64,000 nt of DNA from Kosakonia oryziphila. GTDB taxonomy: Bacteria > Pseudomonadota > Gammaproteobacteria > Enterobacterales > Enterobacteriaceae. The stretch lies in assembly GCF_900094795.1 (NCBI RefSeq), contig NZ_FMBC01000021.1:1-64000 (forward strand), given 5' to 3'. Under the pieces are notes generated by a model that had not been told where the DNA came from, did not search any database, and saw only the letters and a program-made list of their open reading frames with translations. Positions 8,557-21,665 of the stretch are shown here, one piece after another; the first letter of the stretch is position 1; each line of letters begins with the position of its first letter. The position numbers and the translations under genes were made by a program.

Positions 8557-9999
8557 TCAACTTGAACAACTGACTTCCAGTCGCTTTCCCCAGTCCGGTG
8601 GGCGGCTGACATAATCATCGTCACGATCGCGGAACGGCTGGCGCAGCGCTTCATGTAGCTGTGTCAGTTCAGTGGCGTCGCCTTTCTCAGCCGCATCAAT
8701 CGCCCGCTGTGCCAACCAGTTGCGCAACACCAGTGCCGGATTCACGCCGGACATCTGCTGTTGCCGCTGTGCATCATCAACCTGCTCCTGTTGCAGACGC
8801 ATCCGGTACAGCGCAAACCAACTGTCAAATGCCGCGCGATCGATAAATTCATCGCGCAGCGGCGAAGAGGCGCTCTGCTGCTCCGTCTGGCTAAGCAGGC
8901 GGAAGGTACGCGTATAATCACTCCCTTCCCGCGCCATCAGTGAAAACAGTTCCGTCAGAAGCTGGTTATCGCCCTGCTGCTGCGTGAGGAAACCAAGCTT
9001 ACCGCGCATCAGCATGCCATATTCTGTCAGCAGCTGATGTTGATAATCATCCAGCGCACTGTTCAGCGCCTCAATATCAATAAATGGCGACAGCGACTGT
9101 GCCAGCCGTTGCAGGTTCCACAAAGCCACTGCGGGTTGATTATCGAAGCTATAACGCCCCTGGTAATCCGAATGATTGCAGACAAATGACGGCTGATAAT
9201 CGTCGAGGAAGCCAAAGGGACCGTAATCAATGGTCAGTCCGAGGATCGACATGTTGTCGGTATTCATCACGCCGTGCGCAAAACCGACCGCCTGCCAGCG
9301 GGCAATCAGCATAGCAGTACGCCGGACAATATCGTAGAACCACAGCACGTACTTATCGGATTCAGTCTGCAAATGCGGCCAGTGGTGGCGGATGGCAAAG
9401 TCGGCCAGTTGGCGTACTTTCTGCGGTTCGCGACGATAATAAAAATGCTCAAAATGCCCGAAACGAAGATGGCTTTCAGCGATGCGCATCAGCATGGCAC
9501 CCTGTTCGCGGCTTTCTCGCATGACCGGCGTATCGCTGGTAACAATGCTCAGTGCACGGGTCGTCGGAATGCCAAGGTAGTGCATCGCCTCTGATGCCAG
9601 ACTTTCACGGATGGTCGAACGCAAAACTGCACGTCCGTCGCCCATACGTGAATAAGGCGTCAACCCCGCGCCTTTCAGATGCCAGTCGCGGGTAGTGCCA
9701 TCCGGCAATTGTTGTTCACCGAGCAGGATCCCGCGCCCATCGCCCAGTTGCCCGGCCCAGACACCAAACTGATGCCCGCTGTAGACTTGCGCCAGCGGCG
9801 ACATGCCGGGCAGCAATGCTTCGCCGCCCCAGACACCGGCACCCGATTCGGGATGAAAAAGCGCATTCTCCACACCCAGCTCCTGCGCCAGTGGCGCGTT
9901 ATGCCAGATCAGACGGGCATTGTGTAGTGGTGTCGAAGATAATGCTGTGTAAAATTCTGGCAGTTCATCACGCCAGCGGGTAGTAAAAGACAGGGTCAT
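8557..9999 (-). CDS. selO: Protein adenylyltransferase SelO (YdiU)
   Basis: SelO is a pseudokinase that transfers AMP from ATP to protein Ser, Thr or Tyr and is linked to oxidative stress responses. The product has 480 residues (478 in K-12), starts [20 protein letters not shown] and ends RLEVSCSS. In eukaryotic SelO a selenocysteine occupies the C-terminal position that bacteria fill with Cys. Motifs seen are [20 protein letters not shown] (glycine-rich loop), [21 protein letters not shown] and [10 protein letters not shown], the atypical active site. It stands alone, facing aroH convergently with a 41-base gap. Confidence 0.96.
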   Translation of the reverse strand: MTLSFTTRWRDELPEFYTALSSTPLHNARLIWHNAPLAQELGVENALFHPESGAGVWGGEALLPGMSPLAQVYSGHQFGVWAGQLGDGRGILLGEQQLPDGTTRDWHLKGAGLTPYSRMGDGRAVLRSTIRESLASEAMHYLGIPTTRALSIVTSDTPVMRESREQGAMLMRIAESHLRFGHFEHFYYRREPQKVRQLADFAIRHHWPHLQTESDKYVLWFYDIVRRTAMLIARWQAVGFAHGVMNTDNMSILGLTIDYGPFGFLDDYQPSFVCNHSDYQGRYSFDNQPAVALWNLQRLAQSLSPFIDIEALNSALDDYQHQLLTEYGMLMRGKLGFLTQQQGDNQLLTELFSLMAREGSDYTRTFRLLSQTEQQSASSPLRDEFIDRAAFDSWFALYRMRLQQEQVDDAQRQQQMSGVNPALVLRNWLAQRAIDAAEKGDATELTQLHEALRQPFRDRDDDYVSRPPDWGKRLEVSCSS

Positions 10000-10060
10000 G
10001 ATTCCTCCTGTCTTTAGTGTAGTGCCAACAATCAGGTTTAAACACCGGCGAAAAGCAGGG

Positions 10061-10774
10061 CTATGAGTGAATAAGAGATGTGATCTGTGCAGCGGTGACC
10101 GGTGGCCATAATGCCCCTTGCATTGCGCTGAAGTGAAAAGGTTCCGCCCGCTTCAGGGCAGATTCGTCATCAATACCCGCGATCATCATCGACTGACAAT
10201 AGGGGCTTATCTGTGAAACGATCGCGCGCATAAAAGGTTCAAACGACGGAGAAGCTAATCGATGCTGAACAAAATTTTTATCTAACGTGACCCGTTTAAA
10301 TAGCCCGTCAAAAATGGCTTTAGTCGATGACGTTCCCACACCAAAATTTGCCAGTACCAGCGGATATTGTTTCGCCAGTAGAGACAGAGAAGGATCCTCT
10401 TCTCCTTTATTGAAGTTGGGGAAATTCTCATTTACGGTAAATTCCAGAAAGGGAAATTTAGCCACGCTGGCAGCCAGTTCCTCGTTGGTAAGTAAGGCTC
10501 CAGCAATAACCGGAGAAATATTAATCCAGACGATTAATTGATGTTGTAATAAAAAAAGCTGGCAGGCCTCTATCAGCGCCAGTTGCTCCCTAAAGAGTTG
10601 CAGGGTTTCATCGAGTTTCAGGCGCGGGGAAACTAGCTCTGACGGGGCACGGACGTTACTGTCTATCCCCACAAAGTTAACGATAACTTCCAGCCCCTGA
10701 AGCGTTCCGTTACTCTTCCTCGCTGGCTGTAATAAAAGCTCCGGGCGATATGTATCATCAAGCAGAATCATCAT
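10061..10774 (-). CDS. ydiV: EAL-like anti-FlhDC regulator
   Basis: YdiV is a degenerate EAL-domain protein that neither makes nor breaks cyclic-di-GMP. In E. coli and Salmonella it binds FlhD and prevents FlhDC from activating flagellar genes. The product has 237 residues, the family length. Recognisable segments include [51 protein letters not shown] and the C-terminal MQGALWPPV. The catalytic EAL and metal residues of true phosphodiesterases are missing. The protein is well diverged from K-12 YdiV, as is normal for this family. The nlpC neighbour is as in K-12. Confidence 0.88.
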   Translation of the reverse strand: MMILLDDTYRPELLLQPARKSNGTLQGLEVIVNFVGIDSNVRAPSELVSPRLKLDETLQLFREQLALIEACQLFLLQHQLIVWINISPVIAGALLTNEELAASVAKFPFLEFTVNENFPNFNKGEEDPSLSLLAKQYPLVLANFGVGTSSTKAIFDGLFKRVTLDKNFVQHRLASPSFEPFMRAIVSQISPYCQSMMIAGIDDESALKRAEPFHFSAMQGALWPPVTAAQITSLIHS

Positions 10775-11027
10775 CGTGCCAGTCCCGCGTTGTGGGTGAT
10801 ATCAGGCATGGCTAAACACAAGTAGATGAATTCCAGGCGTAATGCTTTTAGTGAGGCTAACTTCATTTTTATCCCATTCTATATTTGGCTTCTCCTTGAT
10901 TAGGATTGGGCAGCTCACTAATAGTCTTTTCGCCAGATTCAACGTCCACTTATGGTATTTAATATTATAAAAGATAATTAGTGGAAATATCCTGGTTTAA
11001 CGAATTTTTACCGCGCCTGGCCGACTC

Positions 11028-11492
11028 TTAAATACGCCGCGCCTGCCAAAAATTTTTCCGCCAATAGACGTTATCCAGTGAAGAACGCATCACGCCGCGA
11101 CTGGTGGAAGCATGAATAAATTCATTGTCAGTATCATAAATTCCAACATGCAGCCCACTTTCACCAGAGCCAGTTTTGAAGAACACCAGATCGCCAGGCA
11201 ATAAATCATCTTTGTCGATTTTTGTGCCGATCTCAGCCTGCAGACGCGTTTCACGCGGTAGCTGAAGCGCAAATTTATCGCGAAAAGTCATCATCACAAA
11301 CCCGGAGCAATCAACACCTGAACGCGTCATACCGCCGTAGCGATACGGTGTACCTCGCCACTCGCTCAGTTGATCGTTCAGGTCCGCAATCACCGTGATC
11401 GAATCCGACAACCTTGGGTTAGGTGGCGGAGCACGATGAGAACTACATCCTGCAAGCAACAGTGCCGCCACCAGAAGAAACCAGATACGCAT
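11028..11492 (-). CDS. nlpC: Lipoprotein NlpC, NlpC/P60 family peptidase
   Basis: NlpC is an outer-membrane-type lipoprotein with a papain-like NlpC/P60 domain expected to cut peptidoglycan stem peptides. The product has 154 residues. A lipobox LLLAGC puts the lipidated Cys at 16. The catalytic Cys is in GVDCSGFV (Cys62), His in GLHVGIYD (His114), with FIHAST (His127) as third polar residue. It is the last gene of the btuCED-nlpC group. The exact substrate is not known in E. coli. Confidence 0.95.
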   Translation of the reverse strand: MRIWFLLVAALLLAGCSSHRAPPPNPRLSDSITVIADLNDQLSEWRGTPYRYGGMTRSGVDCSGFVMMTFRDKFALQLPRETRLQAEIGTKIDKDDLLPGDLVFFKTGSGESGLHVGIYDTDNEFIHASTSRGVMRSSLDNVYWRKNFWQARRI

Positions 11493-11570
11493 TCTGGATC
11501 TCGCCTCGTACTTTATTTTTATCGTAACAATTTACCGTGTGAATCAGTTGTGTGGCAAGTCACCTTTTCG

Positions 11571-12320
11571 TCACGTCGCTGGGATCAGCACACGATGCCC
11601 GTCCACGTCGAAACGGCGAAAAGCCATCCCGTACGCTTCCGCCAGATGAGCAGGCGTCAACACCTCCTCTTGTTTGCCACTACCCAGTAGTCGCCCGGCG
11701 CTCAGTAACCACACCTGTTGCGCATGGCGCAGCGTATGGTTGAGATCATGGCTACTCATCACGACGGTCACTCCACCGCTTACCAGCTCTGCTATAAGCT
11801 TGTCCAGCGCAGCCTGCTGCGCCACATCAAGGCTATTCATTGGCTCATCCAGCAACAGCAACTGCCCTGAGGGATTCACCTCCGGGTGGATCTGTAAAAT
11901 CACTGCGGCCAGCCTCACCCGCTGCCATTCACCGCCAGAAAGTTGATTGACCCTACGGCTAAGCTTGTCACCCAGCCCAAGCTTAGTGGCAATTTGCCCC
12001 AGACAGCGGGTTTGCGCAGTATCGCGCTGATGCAACAGCAAATAGTGCCAGACGGGCATGGCAAAGGGCGGGGTCTGCTGCTGGGCAAGGTAAGCGCGAT
12101 GTTGTGCCAGCGCCAGGGAAGGCCATTGTTCCAGCGAGCGGTTATTCAATAACACCTCGCCCTGTCCGCCAGATAAACCAGCAAGCCGGGCAAGTAGAGT
12201 ACTTTTCCCGGCGCCATTTGGTCCGACCAGATGCAAAATCTCCGCCCGATCAACCGATGCTGTAATCGGCCCCAGTCTGCCCGACTCTCCCACATCTTGC
12301 AGTTGCAACAGCGCAGACAT
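11571..12320 (-). CDS. btuD: Vitamin B12 ABC transporter ATP-binding protein
   Basis: BtuD powers cobalamin import across the inner membrane together with BtuC and the periplasmic BtuF. The product has 249 residues. Walker A is GPNGAGKST at residues 33-41, the ABC signature is [12 protein letters not shown] and Walker B is [12 protein letters not shown], followed by the H-loop MSSHDLNHT. Its start codon overlaps the btuE stop by one base, pointing to a shared transcript. The K-12 protein has the same length. Confidence 0.97.
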   Translation of the reverse strand: MSALLQLQDVGESGRLGPITASVDRAEILHLVGPNGAGKSTLLARLAGLSGGQGEVLLNNRSLEQWPSLALAQHRAYLAQQQTPPFAMPVWHYLLLHQRDTAQTRCLGQIATKLGLGDKLSRRVNQLSGGEWQRVRLAAVILQIHPEVNPSGQLLLLDEPMNSLDVAQQAALDKLIAELVSGGVTVVMSSHDLNHTLRHAQQVWLLSAGRLLGSGKQEEVLTPAHLAEAYGMAFRRFDVDGHRVLIPAT

Positions 12321-12871
12321 TATTTCACCAGAGCCTGTTTAACCGCCTGTTGCAACGCCGGATCTTCCGGGGACATATCCGGCGAGAAACGCTGGATCAC
12401 GAGACCGTCGCGGCCAATGAGGAATTTTTCGAAATTCCATAGAATATCGCCCGGCTCTTTCGGCGCACGACCTTTACTCTCCATACGCGCATAGAAACCA
12501 CTACCTTCTGGTACAACAGCGGACGGCGCGGCGGCGATCAATTTTTTATACAGCGGATGACGCTCGTCACCATTCACTTCAATTTTGCTGAACATCGGGA
12601 ATGTCACACCATAAGTCGTGCTGCAAAAAGTTTTAATCTCCTCTTCCGAACCCGGCTCCTGGCCGAGGAACTGGTTGCAGGGGAATCCCAGAACCGTGAA
12701 ACCCTCATCACTGAGCGTTTTTTGCAGGTTTTCCAGTTGTTCATACTGCGGCGTCAGGCCGCATTTAGATGCCACATTGACGATCAGCAACACCTTACCG
12801 CGGTAAGCTTCCAGTGTTGTCTGTTCGCCATCAATGGTCGTGACTTCAGTATTCAGAATATCCTGTTGCAT
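12320..12871 (-). CDS. btuE: Thioredoxin/glutathione peroxidase BtuE
   Basis: BtuE is a glutathione-peroxidase-family enzyme that reduces hydrogen peroxide and organic peroxides. Despite its name it is not needed for B12 uptake. The product has 183 residues. The peroxidatic Cys is Cys37 in [15 protein letters not shown], and the family motifs [12 protein letters not shown] and [12 protein letters not shown] are present with the Gln and Trp of the catalytic tetrad. It lies between btuC and btuD in the same operon, as in K-12. Confidence 0.96.
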   Translation of the reverse strand: MQQDILNTEVTTIDGEQTTLEAYRGKVLLIVNVASKCGLTPQYEQLENLQKTLSDEGFTVLGFPCNQFLGQEPGSEEEIKTFCSTTYGVTFPMFSKIEVNGDERHPLYKKLIAAAPSAVVPEGSGFYARMESKGRAPKEPGDILWNFEKFLIGRDGLVIQRFSPDMSPEDPALQQAVKQALVK

Positions 12872-12899
12872 AGCGTACCCTTCGTTGATGTTATAAATT

Positions 12900-13886
12900 T
12901 CAGGCTTCGCGCCCGACCTTTAATAATAACCAGATAAACACTGGCGCACCCAGCGTCGCCGTAACAACGCCGATGGGTAACTCAGCGGCGCTGAGCGTCA
13001 GTCGGGCAACAATATCGGCGAACAATAACGCCACCGCACCCGCCAGCGCGCAAGCAGGAAGCAACACCCGGTGATCGGTCAGCCCGCAGAGACGTAAAAT
13101 ATGCGGGATCACCAGGCCAATAAAACCAATAGCTCCCGCCAGAGCAACGCTGACGCCTACCATCCAGCCCGTCGCTACCACCAGCAAATTTCGCCACAGC
13201 CACAGTGGCAACCCTAACTGTCGCGCGGATATCTCACCCAGTGCCAAAACGTTCAGCGGTTTTGATTGAAAACAGACCCAGATCATAGCCGGTAACAACG
13301 CCACCATCAGCCAGCTTTGTTGCCAGTCTACCCCGCCAAAACCGCCCATCATCCAGTACATAAGCTGGCGTAAATCGAATGAGGTAGAAAAGTAAACCGC
13401 CCACGTCATTAACGCGGTACAGATGATGCCAAGCGCCACACCTGCAAGCAGCAGGCGACTGGTGGTGAGATGACGCCGGGCAAAGCGTAGCAGAATAAGC
13501 GTCACGATCAGCGCTCCGGCGATGGCGCACACGCCCAGCGACCAGCCAGGCAGCATACCGCCGCCCAGCAGTACCGCGGCGATCAGACCGACACCCGCGC
13601 CGCTTGAGACCCCAAGCAATCCCGGCTCCGCCAGCGGATTTTCAAAAAGCGCCTGCATCACTGCACCACAGAGCGCCAGCGCAGCACCCACCAGCACTAC
13701 CGCCAGCGTACGGGGAAGACGAATTTGCCAGACAAAGAGCTGGCCATCAGGAGTAAACCAGCCGCCGGGAGCGATCCATTGCTCGCCCGCGCAGAGGCTA
13801 ATAAACACAGAGAATAATAAAAGCAGCAATAATCCGCCAAGGCAGCGGCGATTTCGTTGCTGTTGAAGATGAGCGTATGCCAGCAT
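12900..13886 (-). CDS. btuC: Vitamin B12 ABC transporter permease
   Basis: BtuC forms the membrane channel of the BtuC2D2 cobalamin importer. The product has 328 residues (326 in K-12), starts [20 protein letters not shown] and is strongly hydrophobic, with the roughly ten membrane segments typical of FecCD-type permeases. Conserved features are [37 protein letters not shown] (the cytoplasmic coupling region) and [18 protein letters not shown] near the C-terminus. It is separated from ihfA by a strong terminator, so btuCED probably has its own promoter. Confidence 0.97.
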   Translation of the reverse strand: MLAYAHLQQQRNRRCLGGLLLLLLFSVFISLCAGEQWIAPGGWFTPDGQLFVWQIRLPRTLAVVLVGAALALCGAVMQALFENPLAEPGLLGVSSGAGVGLIAAVLLGGGMLPGWSLGVCAIAGALIVTLILLRFARRHLTTSRLLLAGVALGIICTALMTWAVYFSTSFDLRQLMYWMMGGFGGVDWQQSWLMVALLPAMIWVCFQSKPLNVLALGEISARQLGLPLWLWRNLLVVATGWMVGVSVALAGAIGFIGLVIPHILRLCGLTDHRVLLPACALAGAVALLFADIVARLTLSAAELPIGVVTATLGAPVFIWLLLKVGREA

Positions 13887-13947
13887 GTTAACCGTTTTAC
13901 CGTCAGTCAGGTGACTGATTTTATGATTGATGCCGGGCGCTGAAAAG

Positions 13948-13974
13948 GAAAAAGGCCGCAGCGCGGCCTTTTTA
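13948..13974 (-). terminator. Terminator after ihfA
   Basis: A hairpin AAAGGCCGC / GCGGCCTTT with a short AGC loop carries T runs on both sides. It lies 12 bases past the ihfA stop and can end the pheMST-ihfA transcript. Confidence 0.8.
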
Positions 13975-13985
13975 GTTAGTTCATG

Positions 13986-14285
13986 TCATTCAGCTTTGGG
14001 CGAAGCGTTTTCAACACGGCTCTTTAACTTCTGACCGGGTCTGAAGGTCACCACGCGCCGGGCTGTAATGGGAATATCTTCGCCCGTTTTCGGGTTACGC
14101 CCCGGACGTTGATTTTTGTCACGCAAATCGAAATTGCCAAAGCCGGAGAGTTTTACCTGTTCACCGTTTTCCAGAGCACGACGGATCTCTTCGAAAAACA
14201 GCTCAACCAGCTCTTTTGCGTCCCGCTTGCTAAGCCCGAGCTTATCAAACAGATATTCTGACATTTCAGCTTTTGTAAGCGCCAT
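13986..14285 (-). CDS. ihfA: Integration host factor alpha subunit
   Basis: IhfA pairs with IhfB to form IHF, a DNA-bending nucleoid protein used in recombination, replication and promoters such as sigma-54 ones. The product has 99 residues, starts [20 protein letters not shown] and shows the HU/IHF signature [20 protein letters not shown] with the Pro of the intercalating beta arm. It begins four bases after the pheT stop and is therefore co-transcribed with pheST, as in K-12. Confidence 0.98.
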   Translation of the reverse strand: MALTKAEMSEYLFDKLGLSKRDAKELVELFFEEIRRALENGEQVKLSGFGNFDLRDKNQRPGRNPKTGEDIPITARRVVTFRPGQKLKSRVENASPKAE

Positions 14286-14289
14286 AGGT

Positions 14290-16677
14290 TCAATCCCTCA
14301 ATGATGCCTGGAATCGCTCTTTTAATGCCTCTACACATCTGGCAACGGTAGCGGCAATCTCCTCTTCTTCGAGTGTACGGCTGGTATCCTGAAGGATCAG
14401 GCTAATGGCAAGGCTTTTATACCCCTCCGCTACGCCCTTACCGCAGTACACGTCAAATAAGTTTACGCCAACTACCTGATTTACGCCAACTTTCTTACAC
14501 TCGGCCAAAACATCTGCTGCAGGCACATTTTCAGCCACAACAACCGCGATATCGCGACGGTTCGCCGGGAAGCGTGAAATCTCCTGAGCCTGAGGAACCA
14601 CGCGGTCTGCAAGCGCATTCCACTCCAGCTCAAATACCAAAGTGCGACCGTTCAGATCAAGCTTACGCTCCAGTTCCGGATGCATAACACCAATGAAACC
14701 AATACGTTTATCTTTCAGATAAATCGCCGCAGATTGTCCCGGATGGAGCGCCGGATTTGTTTCTGCACGAAATTCAATGGCGGATAATTTGCCCGTCAGT
14801 TCCAGAACGGATTCCAGATCACCTTTCAGGTCAAAGAAATCCACGCTGCCTTTCGCCAGATCCCAATGTTCTTCATAGCGGTTGCCGCAAATGGCACCCG
14901 CCAGCATGACATCCTGACGAATACCAAGATTTGCCTGGGTATCAGGTACAAAGCGCAGACCCGTTTCAAAAATACGTACCCGGCTCTGCTGGCGGTTCTG
15001 GTTATAAACAATAGTGCTCAACAGACCAGTCCACAGCGACAGACGCATTGCCGACATTTCGCTGGAGATCGGGCTTGGAAGGATCAACGCCTCTTCGCCC
15101 GGGTGGATCAGTTGCTGCAATTTCGGATCAACGAAACTGTAGGTGATCACTTCCTGGTAACCTTTATCGTTGAGCATGGTTTTCACACGTTTCAGCGACA
15201 GATCCGCTTCACGGTGTTCTCCCATGACCAGACTGGCCTGAACCGGCGCATCCGGAATGTTGTTGTAGCCGTAAATACGCGCCACTTCTTCCACCAGATC
15301 TTCTTCGATTTCCATATCAAAACGCCAGCTCGGCGCGACCGCCAGCCACTCATCCTGGCCCTCAGTGACTTCGCAACCAAGGCGCTTAAGGATATCGCTG
15401 ACCTGCTCATCGGCAATATGATGACCAATCAGGCGATCCAGCTTGCTGCGGCGCAGACGAATGGTCGCACGTTTCGGCAGAGTAGCTTCGTTCGTGACAT
15501 CAATGATCGGCCCAGCTTCACCGCCGCAGATATCCAGCAACAGGCGAGTTGCACGCTCCATGGCTTTGTATTGCAATTGTGGGTCAACACCGCGCTCATA
15601 ACGATGCGAAGCATCAGTGTGCAGACCATGACGTCGTGCACGACCGGTAATAGAGAGCGGATTGAAGAAAGCGCATTCCAGCAGCACATTCTGAGTTTCG
15701 CTGTTCACGCCAGAGTGTTCGCCGCCAAAGATGCCGCCCATCGCCAGCGCTTTGTTATGGTCGGCAATCACCAGCGTATCTGCACTCAGTTTCGCTTCGC
15801 TACCGTCCAATAACACCAGGGTTTCACCCTCTTTTGCCATGCGCACCACGATGCCGCCTTCCAGGCGATCGCGGTCAAACGCATGCATCGGCTGACCCAG
15901 TTCCAGCAAAACGTAGTTGGTCACGTCCACGACAGCATCGATTGAACGAATACCACAGCGACGCAGCTTCTCTTTCATCCACAGCGGAGTTGGCGCTTTA
16001 ACATTGATACCCTTCACTACTCGCCCGAGATAGCGCGGGCAGGCATCTGCAGCTTCCACTGCGATCGGCAGCGTGTCGGTAATTGTCGCAGCAACCGGCG
16101 AGATTTCCGGTGCGGTCAGCGGAGACTGGTTCAGTACCGCCACATCGCGCGCGACACCGATGATCCCTAAGCAATCTGCACGGTTCGGCGTGACGCTGAT
16201 TTCAATGGTATTATCATCAAGTTTTAGGTATTCACGGATATTGGTGCCAATCGGCGCATCTGCCGGCAGTTCGATAATGCCGCTGTGATCGTCAGAAATA
16301 CCCAGCTCGGAGAAGGAGCACAGCATACCTTCCGACGGTTCACCGCGCAGTTTTGCCGCTTTGATTTTGAAATCACCAGGCAGTACCGCACCAACTGTCG
16401 CCACGGCGACTTTCAGGCCCAGACGGCAGTTCGGCGCACCACAAACGATGTCCAGCAGGCGATCGCCGCCAACATTTACTTTCGTCACACGCAGTTTGTC
16501 TGCGTTCGGGTGTTGAGCGCACTCCATTACTTCACCGACCACAACACCATCAAACGACCCGGCAACCGGTTCTACGCCGTCCACTTCCAGCCCAGCCATG
16601 GTGATTTGTTCTGACAGTGCTTCACTGTCAATGGCTGGATTGACCCATTCGCGTAACCACAGTTCACTGAATTTCAT
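14290..16677 (-). CDS. pheT: Phenylalanyl-tRNA synthetase beta subunit
   Basis: PheT and PheS form the alpha2-beta2 enzyme that charges tRNA-Phe. The product has 795 residues, as in E. coli. It contains an N-terminal tRNA-binding domain ([20 protein letters not shown]), the B3/B4 editing region ([20 protein letters not shown]), the B5 domain and a C-terminal anticodon-binding fold ending with [13 protein letters not shown]. It lies 14 bases after pheS. Expression is set by the pheM attenuator upstream. Confidence 0.98.
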   Translation of the reverse strand: MKFSELWLREWVNPAIDSEALSEQITMAGLEVDGVEPVAGSFDGVVVGEVMECAQHPNADKLRVTKVNVGGDRLLDIVCGAPNCRLGLKVAVATVGAVLPGDFKIKAAKLRGEPSEGMLCSFSELGISDDHSGIIELPADAPIGTNIREYLKLDDNTIEISVTPNRADCLGIIGVARDVAVLNQSPLTAPEISPVAATITDTLPIAVEAADACPRYLGRVVKGINVKAPTPLWMKEKLRRCGIRSIDAVVDVTNYVLLELGQPMHAFDRDRLEGGIVVRMAKEGETLVLLDGSEAKLSADTLVIADHNKALAMGGIFGGEHSGVNSETQNVLLECAFFNPLSITGRARRHGLHTDASHRYERGVDPQLQYKAMERATRLLLDICGGEAGPIIDVTNEATLPKRATIRLRRSKLDRLIGHHIADEQVSDILKRLGCEVTEGQDEWLAVAPSWRFDMEIEEDLVEEVARIYGYNNIPDAPVQASLVMGEHREADLSLKRVKTMLNDKGYQEVITYSFVDPKLQQLIHPGEEALILPSPISSEMSAMRLSLWTGLLSTIVYNQNRQQSRVRIFETGLRFVPDTQANLGIRQDVMLAGAICGNRYEEHWDLAKGSVDFFDLKGDLESVLELTGKLSAIEFRAETNPALHPGQSAAIYLKDKRIGFIGVMHPELERKLDLNGRTLVFELEWNALADRVVPQAQEISRFPANRRDIAVVVAENVPAADVLAECKKVGVNQVVGVNLFDVYCGKGVAEGYKSLAISLILQDTSRTLEEEEIAATVARCVEALKERFQASLRD

Positions 16678-16691
16678 TGTCTTGCCTGCCT

Positions 16692-17835
<1,144 letters not shown>

Positions 17836-17922
17836 GCTTGCGTTACCTTAACAGGGTAAGTGTCGGTGATGGACTATTGAAAACGCATCACTGCAAAATG
17901 TCAATGTATTGATAATCTTAAA

Positions 17923-17952
17923 GCAAAAGAGGGAGCCAGGCTCCCTCTCTTA
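17923..17952 (-). terminator. Terminator after rplT
   Basis: A 9-bp stem GAGGGAGCC / GGCTCCCTC, read on the minus strand, is followed by TTTTGCTTT. It sits just past the rplT stop and separates infC-rpmI-rplT from the pheM leader. Confidence 0.8.
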
Positions 17953-17959
17953 AACTGGC

Positions 17960-18340
<381 letters not shown>

Positions 18341-18366
18341 TTAAAAAAAGTTAAAAGGTTAACGAC

Positions 18367-18567
<201 letters not shown>

Positions 18568-18656
18568 TTAACTTCCACTTCGCATTGTTAATAAACGAAA
18601 CAAAGGCGAATTAAACCCGTGAGTCTGTGGCCCACAGGTTTAATTACTTGATGGCC

Positions 18657-19202
<546 letters not shown>

Positions 19203-21131
19203 TTATTCCTCCAATTGTTGAAGACTGCGGCTGCGAATCTCTCGCTGCAGCTGCTCGATAACATCATTTACGTCCAGGCTCCCCAGGTCTTTACCACGGC
19301 GGGTACGCACGGCAACTTTGCCGGCCTCAACCTCTTTGTCACCGCAAACCAGCATATAAGGGACGCGACGTAAAGTGTGCTCGCGGATTTTAAAGCCTAT
19401 CTTCTCGTTTCTCAAGTCTGCTTTTACACGAATGCCCGCATTTTGTAGTTTACGCGTCAATTCATTAACGTATTCAGACTGTGAATCGGTGATATTCATG
19501 ACCACTACCTGCACCGGCGCCAGCCAGGTCGGGAAGAAGCCAGCGAACTCTTCAGTCAGGATGCCGATAAAGCGCTCCAGAGAACCGAGAATCGCGCGGT
19601 GAATCATCACCGGAACCTGACGTTCGTTGCTTTCGCCTACATAAGAAGCATTCAGACGAGCCGGCAGGGAGAAATCTAGCTGTACTGTTCCGCACTGCCA
19701 TGCACGATCGAGGCAGTCATATAAGGTAAACTCAATTTTCGGACCGTAGAATGCACCTTCACCCAGTTGGAACTCAAACGGGATATTGTTCTCTTCCAGC
19801 GCAACCGCCAGATCCGCCTCAGCACGATCCCACATCTCATCACTGCCGATACGTTTTTCCGGGCGAGTAGAGAGTTTGACGACGATTTTCTCAAAACCGA
19901 AGGTGCTGTACATATCGTAGACTAAACGAATACATGCGTTCACTTCATCACGCACCTGCTCTTCCGTACAGAAGATATGGGCGTCATCCTGAGTGAAACC
20001 ACGTACGCGCATCAATCCGTGCAGTGCTCCTGATGGCTCATTGCGATGGCAGCTACCGAACTCAGCCATACGCAACGGCAAATCGCGGTAAGATTTTAAG
20101 CCCTGATTGAAAATCTGTACGTGACCCGGGCAGTTCATCGGCTTGATGCAGTATTCACGGTTCTCGGAAGAGGTCGTAAACATCGCATCTTTGTAGTTGT
20201 CCCAGTGGCCAGTTTTTTCCCACAAGACACGGTCCATCATGAACGGGCCTTTCACTTCCTGATACTGGTACTCTTTTAACTTAGAGCGAACAAATGTTTC
20301 CAGTTCACGGAAGATAGTCCACCCATCATTATGCCAGAAAACCATACCCGGCGCCTCTTCCTGCATATGATACAGGTCGAGTTGCTTACCGATTTTACGG
20401 TGATCGCGTTTTGCCGCTTCTTCCAGGCGTTGCAGATAGGCATTCAGCGCTTTTTTATCTGCCCACGCGGTGCCGTAGATACGCTGCAACATCTTGTTGT
20501 TGCTATCGCCGCGCCAGTAAGCCCCTGCTGTTTTCATCAATTTGAAGTGATGGCAGAAACGCATGTTCGGCACGTGCGGCCCACGGCACATGTCGATGTA
20601 TTCTTGATGATGATACAAGCCCGGCTTGTCATCATGCGCAATGTTCTCATCAAGGATGGAGACTTTATAGTTTTCGCCGCGTTTGACAAAGGTCTCGCGC
20701 GCTTCCTGCCAGCTCACTTTTTTCTTGATGACGTCATAGTTGGTTTCGGCGAGCTCATGCATACGCTTTTCGAGCGCGTCAATGTCTTCCTGGGTCAGGG
20801 TGTGGTCAAGATCAACGTCATAATAGAAGCCGTTATCAATAACCGGGCCAATCGCCATTTTGGTATGCGGCCACAATTGCTTGATCGCATGGCCTAACAG
20901 GTGCGCACAGGAGTGACGGATAATTTCCAGACCATCGTCATCTTTAGCAGTGATGATGGCGAGGTTGGCGTCACTGTTAATCACATCAGAAGCATCAACC
21001 AGTTCGCCATTAACACGGCCAGCGATACAGGCTTTCGCCAGTCCTGGACCGATATCCAGCGCAACATCCATAGGGCTTACGGCGTGGTCATAATGGCGTT
21101 GACTGCCATCAGGAAGAGTAATTACAGGCAT
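19203..21131 (-). CDS. thrS: Threonyl-tRNA synthetase
   Basis: ThrS charges tRNA-Thr and edits mischarged serine. The product has 642 residues, the E. coli length. It has an N-terminal TGS domain ([20 protein letters not shown]), the editing domain with [16 protein letters not shown], and a class II core with the zinc-binding Cys and His residues ([38 protein letters not shown]). A C-terminal anticodon-binding domain follows. It ends three bases before the infC start. Its leader carries an anticodon-like hairpin for autogenous translational control. Confidence 0.98.
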   Translation of the reverse strand: MPVITLPDGSQRHYDHAVSPMDVALDIGPGLAKACIAGRVNGELVDASDVINSDANLAIITAKDDDGLEIIRHSCAHLLGHAIKQLWPHTKMAIGPVIDNGFYYDVDLDHTLTQEDIDALEKRMHELAETNYDVIKKKVSWQEARETFVKRGENYKVSILDENIAHDDKPGLYHHQEYIDMCRGPHVPNMRFCHHFKLMKTAGAYWRGDSNNKMLQRIYGTAWADKKALNAYLQRLEEAAKRDHRKIGKQLDLYHMQEEAPGMVFWHNDGWTIFRELETFVRSKLKEYQYQEVKGPFMMDRVLWEKTGHWDNYKDAMFTTSSENREYCIKPMNCPGHVQIFNQGLKSYRDLPLRMAEFGSCHRNEPSGALHGLMRVRGFTQDDAHIFCTEEQVRDEVNACIRLVYDMYSTFGFEKIVVKLSTRPEKRIGSDEMWDRAEADLAVALEENNIPFEFQLGEGAFYGPKIEFTLYDCLDRAWQCGTVQLDFSLPARLNASYVGESNERQVPVMIHRAILGSLERFIGILTEEFAGFFPTWLAPVQVVVMNITDSQSEYVNELTRKLQNAGIRVKADLRNEKIGFKIREHTLRRVPYMLVCGDKEVEAGKVAVRTRRGKDLGSLDVNDVIEQLQREIRSRSLQQLEE

Positions 21132-21152
21132 TTCATTTCCTTATTTGCAGTG

Positions 21153-21173
21153 GTGCCCCACACGAAAGAGCAC
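21153..21173 (-). promoter_or_regulatory. thrS translational operator hairpin mimicking the tRNA-Thr anticodon arm
   Basis: On the minus strand GTGCTC and GGGCAC form a 6-bp stem around the loop TTTCGTGTG, which contains CGT, a threonine anticodon. It lies 22 bases before the thrS ATG. In E. coli ThrRS binds such a hairpin in its own leader and blocks ribosome loading. Function is inferred by analogy. Confidence 0.55.
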
Positions 21174-21665
21174 ATACAAAATTAAATAATGTATTTATAT
21201 CAGCATGTTAAGGATGTTTATTTGCTTCACTCTGCAAACTGTGCACACCAGATTGTACGAAAACCTGACTGTGCTCATCCCCACCTGTTGATAACGCCCC
21301 ACAATAGTACACGGCATCGCGGCGACATAAAAGCGTGAACAGAATCATATTCCTGGCGTACAGCGCAGAGATCAGGCTGGTCACGCCCTTATGGCGCACG
21401 AACAACAATAAATTCACCTTCAATGAAGGTTGCCGCAACACGGGATTTATGCAACTCAGGCGCTTTATGCGCCATCGAAAAAAATATAGCGAATTCACAT
21501 TTCATCCATCATGTCCTCAATATCTCATGATGAAATCAGATGAAAAATATTCACCATTTTACTGGAATAACGAACAAACCTGGCTGAGTGATTTTTACCG
21601 TCCTGCATCCCCATTAGAAAAAATGGTGGGAATGTTTGTTGTGAATAAAGAAAAAGGTAGTCGTG
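21174..21665. other. thrS upstream region and spacer before the glycosyltransferase gene
   Basis: The right-hand part of the thrS leader and promoters lies at the start. From about 21335 the plus strand stays open for 123 codons to 21706 and overlaps the following gene. Its last part reads MMKSDEKYSPFYWNNEQTWL, then RPASPLEKMVGMFVVNKEKG. No ribosome site precedes it and I recognise no family. It could be a broken end of a lost neighbour gene or chance. Confidence 0.35.

Noticed and set aside
14866-15813. A 315-codon plus-strand frame within pheT
   Set aside because: Shadow of pheT; no family features, and the opposite frame is a full-length essential gene.
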